A stretch of 22,683 nt of DNA from JAHJTW01 sp964545545 (GTDB lineage Bacteria > Krumholzibacteriota > Krumholzibacteriia > LZORAL124-64-63): positions 1-22,683 of the forward strand of contig CAZJGK010000056.1 in NCBI GenBank assembly GCA_964545545.1, in the 5' to 3' direction. Positions 1 through 6,087 of this stretch are shown piece after piece (the stretch's first letter is position 1; every line of letters starts with the position of its first letter). The notes under the pieces were generated by a model. It did not search any database. It was not told the DNA's origin and worked only from the letters and a program-made list of their open reading frames with translations. The position numbers and the translations under genes are program-made.

Positions 1-1
1 C

Positions 2-1273
2 AAAGGGGCGCCTCAGCTCATCAAGGAACTGGCGGGCCGTACCGAGCAGGAGAGCAAGCCGGCCCAGCAGGTGGAGGACGCCTTCGCCGCCAAGGGCTAC
101 CGCGCACTCGGGGTGGGGCAAAAACATGCAGGTGACAAGGACTGGACGTTCCTCGGGATCCTTTCCCTGTTCGATCCGCCGCGGGAGGATTCGGCCGAGA
201 CCATTGACCGCGCCCGCAAGTACGGGGTGCTGGTCAAGATGGTCACCGGGGACAATGTGGCCATCGCCAAACAGGTCGCCGAGACCTTGAAGCTGGGGGC
301 CAATATTCTACGCGCCGGTGCTTTACCTGCCTTGAATAAGATGCATGCCATCAGCGACACCTTCGGCAAGCAGATCGAGCAGGCCGAGGGATATGCCGAA
401 GTATTCCCCGAGCACAAATTCGCCATTGTCCAGGCCCTTCAGCAGCGCAACCACATCACGGGCATGACCGGTGACGGGGTCAATGACGCCCCGGCCCTGA
501 AACAGGCCGATGTGGGAATCGCCGTGAGCGGGGCCAGCGATGCGGCCCGCGCCGCCGCCGACCTGGTGCTGACGGCGCCCGGTCTGTCGGTGATCATTTC
601 GGCCATCGAGGAGGCCCGCCGAATTTTCGAGCGGATGAACAGCTATGCCATCTACCGGATCAGCGAGACGATCAGGATCATGTTTTTCGTCGTCCTGGCC
701 ATGGTGATCTTCAACTTCTACCCCATCACCGCCATGATGATCATCCTGCTGGCCCTGTTGAATGACATCCCGATCATGACCATTGCCTACGACCATACGG
801 GGCTGGAACAGGACCCGGTGCGCTGGAACATGCACCATGTCATCTCGGTAGCCACCGCGATGGGAGTCGTTGGGGTTGTCGGAAGTTTTGCTATGTTGCT
901 GTTGGCCATAGAATGGTTGCATCTGGATGTGGCAAAGATCCAAACCTATGTCTTTTTGAAGATGGCGGTTTCGGGCCATCTGGTATTGTTCGTGGCCCGT
1001 ACCAAGGGGCATTTCTGGAAGCGGCCATGGCCGGCTCCCATCATGATCTGGTCGGCCGTGGCCACCAAACTGATCGGCACCTTGCTGGCCGCCTATGGCT
1101 TTGGTCTCATTGCCCCCATCACGTGGCCGGAGGTCGGATTGATCTGGGCTTACTCCATCTTCTCGGCCTTTGTGACCGATCTTGTCAAGGTGGAGGTTTA
1201 TCAGCGCATGCGGCACAAGGCTCCCCGGCACAGCAATTTCCTCAGGATGGTTAAAGAGGGTTTTTTGACTTGA
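2..1273 (+). CDS. P-type (P3A, H+-ATPase-like) cation-transporting ATPase, 3' part
   Basis: The reading frame is open from base 2, so the 5' part lies outside the window; 423 residues are visible. It begins KGAPQ, the nucleotide-binding KGAPE motif, followed by DPPRED, MVTGDN and the hinge motif TGDGVNDAPALKQADVGIAV. About six hydrophobic segments follow, the usual C-terminal membrane half. The stretch NSYAIYRISETIRI and the membrane motif LLALLNDIPIMTI match plasma-membrane proton pumps (P3A) better than calcium or heavy-metal pumps. Known for the family: ATP hydrolysis through a phospho-aspartate drives cation export. The phosphorylation site DKTGT would lie upstream and cannot be checked. 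There is no long regulatory C-terminus: the protein ends soon after the last helix. The subfamily is inferred. Confidence 0.93.
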   Translation, partial: KGAPQLIKELAGRTEQESKPAQQVEDAFAAKGYRALGVGQKHAGDKDWTFLGILSLFDPPREDSAETIDRARKYGVLVKMVTGDNVAIAKQVAETLKLGANILRAGALPALNKMHAISDTFGKQIEQAEGYAEVFPEHKFAIVQALQQRNHITGMTGDGVNDAPALKQADVGIAVSGASDAARAAADLVLTAPGLSVIISAIEEARRIFERMNSYAIYRISETIRIMFFVVLAMVIFNFYPITAMMIILLALLNDIPIMTIAYDHTGLEQDPVRWNMHHVISVATAMGVVGVVGSFAMLLLAIEWLHLDVAKIQTYVFLKMAVSGHLVLFVARTKGHFWKRPWPAPIMIWSAVATKLIGTLLAAYGFGLIAPITWPEVGLIWAYSIFSAFVTDLVKVEVYQRMRHKAPRHSNFLRMVKEGFLT

Positions 1274-1326
1274 AGGGCCGTATGGGAAATAGGATATTTG
1301 ATGATTATGTTGTGGGTACATATGAA

Positions 1327-1358
1327 ACGCCGCAACACCCCAGGTGTCGCCACGGCGT
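1327..1358. terminator. Two-tier hairpin downstream of the ATPase gene
   Basis: Outer arms ACGCCG (1327-1332) and CGGCGT (1353-1358) enclose inner arms ACACC (1335-1339) and GGTGT (1343-1347) with a CCA loop. Only a short T-containing stretch (GTCGTTT) follows. It could end the ATPase transcript or be a leader structure of the next gene. Confidence 0.35.
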
Positions 1359-1433
1359 ATGTCGTTTAAGGACCAACCGGCGGGAGCGCGTTAATTTGCT
1401 TTTGCCGTCCACCAAACCGACGAGGTGAACGTG

Positions 1434-1985
1434 ATGACAATGTCCATGGGCGAATCCGGTAATGACAGCGCCCGACCCCCGGCGCCGCTTACTCCGGAGC
1501 AGACCCGGAAAATTACCCATTTGCTGACCCAATTAGCTCAAAAGGACATCACCCCTCGCAGGCAGGCGCGCGAAGAGCTTGAGGCCCTGGGAGAGCCGGC
1601 TGTGCCGATGATGCTCGACCAACTGGCCCATGGGCCCTTCATCGTGCGCTGGGAAATTACCAAGGCCCTGGCTGAGATTTCCTCGCCCCAAGCCGTGCCC
1701 GGGCTGATTGATGCCCTGGAGGATGACGAGTTGGATGTGCGCTGGCTGGCGGCTATTGCCCTGGCCAATATTGGGCGGCCGTCCCTTGTCCCGCTGCTGC
1801 AAGGGGTGCTTCAGCATTTGACCTCCCTGTTCCTGCGGCAAGGGGTGCACCATGTTCTGAGCATCTATCGGGATCCGGAGTTTCGTGATGTTCTGTTCAT
1901 GGTGCGGGACGCCCTGGGCCCCATGGAGAATGACACGGGGATCGTGCCGGCGGTTGAAAAGGCCCTGCACGCGCTGCGCGGGTAA
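1434..1985 (+). CDS. HEAT-repeat protein
   Basis: A protein of 183 residues. Helical repeats of HEAT/PBS-lyase type fill the middle: REELEALGEPAVPMMLDQL, then VRWEITKALAEISSPQAVPGLIDALEDDELDVRWLAAIALANIGRPSLVPLL. Such repeats usually form protein-binding scaffolds; no catalytic motif is visible. There is no signal peptide or membrane segment, so it is probably cytoplasmic. The frame is open from a GTG at 1425, but the Shine-Dalgarno-like ACGAGG (1420-1425) overlaps that codon. The ATG at 1434, eight bases after it, is therefore the better start (GTG 1431 and ATG 1440 are possible). It lies about 160 bases after the ATPase gene on the same strand and is convergent with the next gene across only 15 bases. 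The partner is unknown. Confidence 0.8.
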   Translation: MTMSMGESGNDSARPPAPLTPEQTRKITHLLTQLAQKDITPRRQAREELEALGEPAVPMMLDQLAHGPFIVRWEITKALAEISSPQAVPGLIDALEDDELDVRWLAAIALANIGRPSLVPLLQGVLQHLTSLFLRQGVHHVLSIYRDPEFRDVLFMVRDALGPMENDTGIVPAVEKALHALRG

Positions 1986-2000
1986 CCTCGACGGCCGGGG

Positions 2001-2435
2001 CTAGCCCTTCCGGCGATAGTAGAGCGTCGAAATGAGCTTGGTCAGGACCATGATCCCCGCCACCACCAGCAGGAGCGGGTCGAAGGGTAGACCTTGGCCG
2101 GTACTGGCCGCGTGCTGGTAGGTCTGATAGAACATGGCGCCCACAAGACCGAGCACAGCGGCCAGGGAACAATTCCGCTCGATGATGATCTGGTGCTGAC
2201 GGTCCCGCTCATCGTGCACCTTGCCCAGCTGGCTCCAGATAATGATCAAATCCAAGAAAAAAACACCGCCGAGGGTTCCCAGCATGATGTTCTTCGTGTG
2301 CTCAGGCAAGGGCAGGGAGCCCAAACCCACAAAGAGGCCGATCGCCCCGAGGACATAAACCCAACCTTGCCATGTTCGCGGGGTTACCCCCCAGCCCGCG
2401 ACACGATAGGTGAACCACTCAGTCCTTCCGATCAT
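2001..2435 (-). CDS. Four-helix membrane protein paired with XRE regulator
   Basis: A protein of 144 residues with four likely membrane helices: WVYVLGAIGLFVGLGSL, IMLGTLGGVFFLDLIIIW, LAAVLGLVGAMFYQTY and LLLVVAGIMVLTKLISTLYY. A charged loop (KVHDERDRQHQIIIERN) joins helices two and three. The frame extends to an ATG at 2450, but a perfect GGAGGT (2441-2446) sits five bases before the ATG at 2435, which decides the start. The start lies inside the end of the upstream regulator gene (17-base overlap), so translation is probably coupled. Small membrane proteins next to a short XRE regulator are a recurrent bacterial arrangement; in several known cases the pair senses envelope stress or confers immunity. 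That role is inferred here, not shown. Confidence 0.8.
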   Translation of the reverse strand: MIGRTEWFTYRVAGWGVTPRTWQGWVYVLGAIGLFVGLGSLPLPEHTKNIMLGTLGGVFFLDLIIIWSQLGKVHDERDRQHQIIIERNCSLAAVLGLVGAMFYQTYQHAASTGQGLPFDPLLLVVAGIMVLTKLISTLYYRRKG

Positions 2436-2643
2436 TTTGCACCTCCGCAATGCCGAACAATTCTTCGACCTGGCAGTTGAATGTGTGGCCGAATTTCAGG
2501 GCCAACTCCAGGGAGGGAACGTATCGGCCACCCTCAATGGAAATGATGGTCTGGCGAGATACCCCCACCCGAGCCGCAAGTTTTTCCTGGGTCAAGCCCA
2601 GGGATTCCCGGTAAAACCGGAGCCTGTTTTTTGTGAGGGCCAT
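2419..2643 (-). CDS. Small XRE-family (Cro/CI-type) transcriptional regulator
   Basis: A 74-residue protein that is nearly all one helix-turn-helix domain: RFYRESLGLTQEKLAARVGVSRQTIISIEGGRYVPSLELALKF, with the recognition helix around residues 28-37, and a short tail ending VEELFGIAEVQNDRKD. The family binds DNA as a dimer at inverted repeats and commonly regulates its own promoter. A GAGGTG ribosome site (2651-2656 on the complement) lies seven bases before the ATG. It is the first gene of a two-gene unit with the membrane protein at 2001-2435. A promoter and a perfect palindrome lie just upstream (see 2668-2697), fitting autoregulation. Confidence 0.9.
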   Translation of the reverse strand: MALTKNRLRFYRESLGLTQEKLAARVGVSRQTIISIEGGRYVPSLELALKFGHTFNCQVEELFGIAEVQNDRKD

Positions 2644-2667
2644 ACTTTTTCACCTCGCTTGATGTAA

Positions 2668-2697
2668 AGTATACTTAACGACAAGCGTGCTTGTCAA
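2668..2697 (-). promoter_or_regulatory. Promoter of the XRE/membrane-protein unit
   Basis: On the complement a perfect -35 TTGACA (2692-2697) and a -10 TATACT (2668-2673) are separated by 18 bases, 25 bases before the regulator's start codon. This is the best sigma-70-like promoter in the window. Confidence 0.7.
2680..2695. promoter_or_regulatory. Operator candidate: perfect inverted repeat over the -35 element
   Basis: GACAAGC-GT-GCTTGTC has two perfect 7-base arms around a 2-base centre and overlaps the -35 hexamer of the promoter above. A second perfect palindrome, AAGTATACTT (2667-2676), covers the -10. A dimeric XRE protein bound here would block its own promoter, and could also act on the divergent polyketide synthase gene. 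The binding is inferred. Confidence 0.6.
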
Positions 2698-2793
2698 TAT
2701 AAATTGATGGGGCCTTAACAGACGACCAGTTGGCGGCCTGAAGCTGATTGGGCGATCTTGTCGAAAAATCATTGGAAAACCCTGGGAGAAAAA

Positions 2794-3846
2794 ATGAGCA
2801 AAATCCAAGCTGTCGCCACCGCCGTGCCGGCCACCCGCATCGCGCAGGAGGAGGCCACAGCCTTTGCCCGCATGATGTTCGCCGACCACATCGCGGATCT
2901 GGAACGGCTGCTGCCGCTGTTCGAAAATTCAGGTATCCACACCCGCTATTTTGCCGTCGCTCGCGAATGGTTTCTTACGAACCACGATCTGGCGGAGAAA
3001 AGCTCCCTGTACGTTCAGGAAGCCACCCGGCTCTCGGCTGAGGCGGTCGGAAAAGCCCTGGCCCAGGCCGGGCTTGCGCCCACGGACATCGACTACATCA
3101 TCTATGTGAACACCACCGGCCTGGCCACGCCCTCCATCGACGCCCGCCTGATCAACGTGCTGGGCCTGCGCCCGGATATCCGGCGCACGCCGATCTGGGG
3201 TCTTGGTTGCGCGGGAGGCGCCGCGGGACTTTCGCACGCCCACCACTATGCCCTGGCCCACCCCGCCGCGCGCATCCTGGTGATCTCCGCCGAACTGTGT
3301 GGCCTGACGTTCTTGCGGGATGACGCCTCCAAGTCCAATCTGGTGGCCACCGCACTTTTTGCAGACGGGGCGGGCGCCGCTATCGTTGCCGGTCGGGACA
3401 TTGCGGGCCCGGGTCTTGAGCTGCTGGACACCCGCAGCCGTTTTTACCCTGATTCGCTGGATGTCATGGGCTGGACCGTGCTGCAGGAGGGCCTGCAGGT
3501 GGTCTTTGCCCAGCGGATTCCCGGCATCGTAGCCGAGACGGCAGCCGAGGATTTCGGCACCTTTCTGGCAGGCCATGACCTGAAGATTCCCGACATCGAG
3601 GCATTTCTTTTGCATCCCGGCGGAGCCAAGGTTCTGGATGCCTACGCGCAAGCTCTCTCGCTGGCGCCGGAACAGTTGGACATACCGCGGACCGTCCTGC
3701 GCGACTACGGCAACATGTCGTCGGCAACGGTGTTTTTTGTTCTGGAACGCTACCTGGCTGAATTCGGGGTGGGCCGCGGTGGTCGCGGCTTGATTTCGGC
3801 TTTGGGCCCGGGTTTTTGTTCAGAATCCCTGCTGGTGGGCTTGTAG
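2794..3846 (+). CDS. Type III polyketide synthase (chalcone/stilbene synthase family)
   Basis: A 350-residue thiolase-fold synthase of normal family length. The catalytic triad is visible: Cys139 in WGLGCAGGAAGLSHA, His274 in LLHPGGAKVL and Asn307 in YGNMSSATVFFVLE. The C-terminal loop LGPGFCSESLL matches the family GFGPG loop. Such enzymes extend a starter acyl-CoA with malonyl-CoA and cyclise the chain; bacterial members make alkylpyrones, alkylresorcinols or tetrahydroxynaphthalene. The frame is open from 2758, but GGGAG (2784-2788) just upstream of the ATG at 2794 decides for that start. The gene is divergent from the XRE regulator and convergent with the patatin-like gene. The methyltransferase or oxidase genes that often accompany such synthases are absent from the window. 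The product cannot be predicted from sequence alone. Confidence 0.95.
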   Translation: MSKIQAVATAVPATRIAQEEATAFARMMFADHIADLERLLPLFENSGIHTRYFAVAREWFLTNHDLAEKSSLYVQEATRLSAEAVGKALAQAGLAPTDIDYIIYVNTTGLATPSIDARLINVLGLRPDIRRTPIWGLGCAGGAAGLSHAHHYALAHPAARILVISAELCGLTFLRDDASKSNLVATALFADGAGAAIVAGRDIAGPGLELLDTRSRFYPDSLDVMGWTVLQEGLQVVFAQRIPGIVAETAAEDFGTFLAGHDLKIPDIEAFLLHPGGAKVLDAYAQALSLAPEQLDIPRTVLRDYGNMSSATVFFVLERYLAEFGVGRGGRGLISALGPGFCSESLLVGL

Positions 3847-3855
3847 GAGTTGGGG

Positions 3856-3871
3856 CCTGCCTGACGGCAGG
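3856..3871. terminator. Hairpin between convergent PKS and patatin genes
   Basis: CCTGCC-TGAC-GGCAGG forms a 6-pair stem with a 4-base loop in the 47-base space between two convergent genes. There is no T-tract on either side, so intrinsic termination is uncertain. Confidence 0.35.
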
Positions 3872-3893
3872 GTCCGGGCCCTGGGAAGCCGCT

Positions 3894-4832
3894 TCAGTCC
3901 AGATGCATGCGCAACAGATGCTTGAGCTTCATCTTCAAATGATAACGGGGATTGCGGCGCCAGCGCAGCAGGCGCTGCAACTCAGCCAGTTGATTGCGGG
4001 CCTCGGCCTGACCGCGGGCCCGGCACGCATCGCCGGCGCCGAAGTCGGCCCAGTGGAACTCGTTGACCTGGGGTTGGATGATGAAATCCGCCTGGCTGCA
4101 CACCAGGCGGTTCAGGCGCTGGCGGGCAATGGTGTTGCTGCGCAGGATCAGGTCCAGGCCGGTGTTGAAGGTGGTTTCCTCGAAGGAGGGAATGTCCACG
4201 GCAATGACGAAATCAGCGCCCAGATCCCGGCATGCTTCCACCGGCACCCGGAACGGCCCGCCGCCATCGACGATGATCATGCCGTCGCGGCGCACGGGTG
4301 GAAACACGGCGGGAATGGCGGAGCTGGCGTAGATGCCTTCGACCAGGGGGCCCGAGGTGATCACCACCATTTTGCCCGAGACCAGGTCCAGAGCCACGGC
4401 GGCCATGGGCGTGGGCAGGTCTTCAAAGCTTAAAGGCCCGAAGGCCGCGCTCAAAGGGTTCAGGAGTTTCTGGCGTTCATGGATCCAGGGGCGGGTCACG
4501 GTTTTGACGGCGATCATCTTGCGTTGCATGAAATCAAAAATCCCCGACAACCGTTCCTGGGGAGACTGGGCCTCCTGATCGTTCTTGGGCAGGAACGGCG
4601 CCCAGTAATCGGCAAAGTCCTTGTTGCTGACGTAGATCTTCAGCTTGTCCCAGATCCATTCCGGGTCCGGGTTCTGGGCGTAAAGAGCGCCCACAATGGA
4701 GCCCATGCTGGTGCCGGCGACAATGTCCGCCCGGATGCCCGCTTCCTCCAACACCTGCAGAACACCTGCGTGAGCCAGTCCGCGCGCACCCCCGCTGCCC
4801 AGGGCGATGCCAATTTTCAGGGGTTTGGACAT
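3894..4832 (-). CDS. Patatin-like phospholipase (RssA/YchK type)
   Basis: A 312-residue protein. The patatin fold is marked by the oxyanion-hole motif GSGGARG (residues 12-18), the nucleophile elbow GTSMG with Ser42, and the second dyad residue Asp189 in VDGGGPF. The family hydrolyses acyl esters of phospholipids with a Ser-Asp dyad. There is no signal peptide, so it acts in the cytoplasm or at the inner membrane face. The C-terminal region is basic (RLLRWRRNPRYHLKMKLKHLLRMHLD), which could help membrane contact. The frame is open to 4898, but the ribosome site GGGAG before the ATG at 4832 and the start of homology (MSKPLKIGIALGSGG) decide the start. It is convergent with the polyketide synthase and divergent from the TPR gene. 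Its natural substrate is unknown. Confidence 0.93.
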   Translation of the reverse strand: MSKPLKIGIALGSGGARGLAHAGVLQVLEEAGIRADIVAGTSMGSIVGALYAQNPDPEWIWDKLKIYVSNKDFADYWAPFLPKNDQEAQSPQERLSGIFDFMQRKMIAVKTVTRPWIHERQKLLNPLSAAFGPLSFEDLPTPMAAVALDLVSGKMVVITSGPLVEGIYASSAIPAVFPPVRRDGMIIVDGGGPFRVPVEACRDLGADFVIAVDIPSFEETTFNTGLDLILRSNTIARQRLNRLVCSQADFIIQPQVNEFHWADFGAGDACRARGQAEARNQLAELQRLLRWRRNPRYHLKMKLKHLLRMHLD

Positions 4833-4870
4833 GAATTCTCCCGTGGGTTTACCGATTTTGTTTGAGGGCA

Positions 4871-4898
4871 AGATAACAAAGAGCCGGGCGGGTTCCAA
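4871..4898 (-). promoter_or_regulatory. Promoter candidate for the patatin-like gene
   Basis: On the complement TTGGAA (4893-4898) and TTATCT (4871-4876) are 16 bases apart and lie about 40 bases before the start codon. Each hexamer has two mismatches to consensus. Confidence 0.4.
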
Positions 4899-4988
4899 CG
4901 AGTCTTTGACCTGGCCGTCATCACCCGCTAGCGTTGCGGCGGCCCGGCAATTGCTGCGGCTGGAATATTCAATAGGGAAAGGTTACTC

Positions 4989-5966
4989 ATGGCCGGCTTA
5001 GATATGGATCCGGATTCCCAATCTCCATTCATGATCGAGCGGATGCTGCGTCTGTGGCGGCTGGGTGCCGCAGATGAAGAAGTGTTCACTTCCGAAGCGG
5101 AATTCAAGGCCGGCTTGATGGCGTTTGATCAGGAAGAATTGATGCAGCGTTACCTGGCCTCGATCAAGGACAAGCCCCGGGAAATGGCCCAGGAGTTTGC
5201 CTTCCAGGCTTACGAAGCCGATTCTGAGGATGCAGCCCAGGAATTGACGGACAAGGCTCTGGAGTTGGATCCCGCTTGTGTGGACGCTCTGACCATCCAG
5301 GCTTTTCTTGCGTCTGATGATTCGGGGGAGTTGATTCCGGGTCTGGAACAGGCCGCCACCTGCGGCGAAAATGCCTTGGGTGAGGAATTTTTCTCCGAGT
5401 TCAAGGGGGATTTCTGGCCCATGGTCGAGGCCCGGCCCTATATGCGTTGTATCAAGCAACTGGCCGAGGTGTTGTGGAACGTGGGGCGCCGCCTTGATGT
5501 GGTGGCTCACTATGAAAACCTGCTGGACATGGATCCCGAGGATCACATGGGCAACGGCGTCCTGTTGCTGGGGCATTACCTGAGCATGGGCGAGGTGCAG
5601 AGGTCCTGGGATCTGCTCGAGGAGATCGATGACGATTCCGGCGCCGTTTTTAACTGGGCCTGGGTTCTGCTCTTTTTGATGATCAACGACGAAGAGGGCG
5701 CGCGGGAGGCCCTGGACCACGCCCTGGACATGAATCCCTACGTGGCGCCTCTGCTCATCGGTCTGGGCGGGGATGAGGAACTTGAACTGCCCGGATCCTT
5801 CATCACCGGCAGCAAAGAGGAAGCCCATTTCTGTATCCGGTTGCTCGGGGAAGCCTGGGCGGGCAACTTGACCGCCCACTGGTGGTTGCTGGATATTCTG
5901 CGGGAGATGGGGCTGGTGACGGCCGAAGACGCTCCGCAGTATGATGAGCCCGAGGCGGCGGACTGA
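4989..5966 (+). CDS. TPR-like protein, ST7-related motif
   Basis: A very acidic protein of 325 residues without signal peptide. It has helical repeats of tetratricopeptide type, for example QELTDKALELDPACVDALTIQAF and AREALDHALDMNPYVAPLLIGL. The central stretch FWPMVEARPYMRCIKQLAEVLWNVGRRLDVVAHYENLLDMDPEDHMG (from about residue 141) resembles the TPR segment of ST7-type proteins, where FW..ETRPYMR is followed by a repeat ending in NP.DN. The family is common in bacteria, and I know of no established biochemical role. An AAAGG ribosome site (4978-4982) precedes the ATG. The gene stands alone, with divergent and downstream neighbours of unrelated function. A scaffold or adaptor role is inferred from the repeats only. 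Confidence 0.8.
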   Translation: MAGLDMDPDSQSPFMIERMLRLWRLGAADEEVFTSEAEFKAGLMAFDQEELMQRYLASIKDKPREMAQEFAFQAYEADSEDAAQELTDKALELDPACVDALTIQAFLASDDSGELIPGLEQAATCGENALGEEFFSEFKGDFWPMVEARPYMRCIKQLAEVLWNVGRRLDVVAHYENLLDMDPEDHMGNGVLLLGHYLSMGEVQRSWDLLEEIDDDSGAVFNWAWVLLFLMINDEEGAREALDHALDMNPYVAPLLIGLGGDEELELPGSFITGSKEEAHFCIRLLGEAWAGNLTAHWWLLDILREMGLVTAEDAPQYDEPEAAD

Positions 5967-6014
5967 TCCGGGTTGACGGGCACTAAGGTCTTTTCCCAAT
6001 AATTTTTGTTTTTA

Positions 6015-6023
6015 TGGTATAAT
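6015..6023 (+). promoter_or_regulatory. Extended -10 promoter before the protease gene
   Basis: TGGTATAAT is a perfect extended -10 (TG-N-TATAAT). There is no good -35 at the proper distance, which an extended -10 can compensate. Transcription would start near 6030. The GTG at 6037 would then have almost no leader, which favours the start at 6088. Confidence 0.55.
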
Positions 6024-6087
6024 TCCTTACCGTCAAGTGTTGCGGTATGGATGTTTCCAACGGTTCCATGTGCGGGAGAATTTTAAT

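Noticed and set aside
323..1321. 332-codon open frame antisense to the P-type ATPase
   Set aside because: The sense frame carries all P-type motifs; the antisense product is low-complexity, rich in His, Gln and Asp.
4998..5999. 333-codon open frame antisense to the TPR-like gene
   Set aside because: The sense frame has a ribosome site and repeat pattern; the antisense one has neither.
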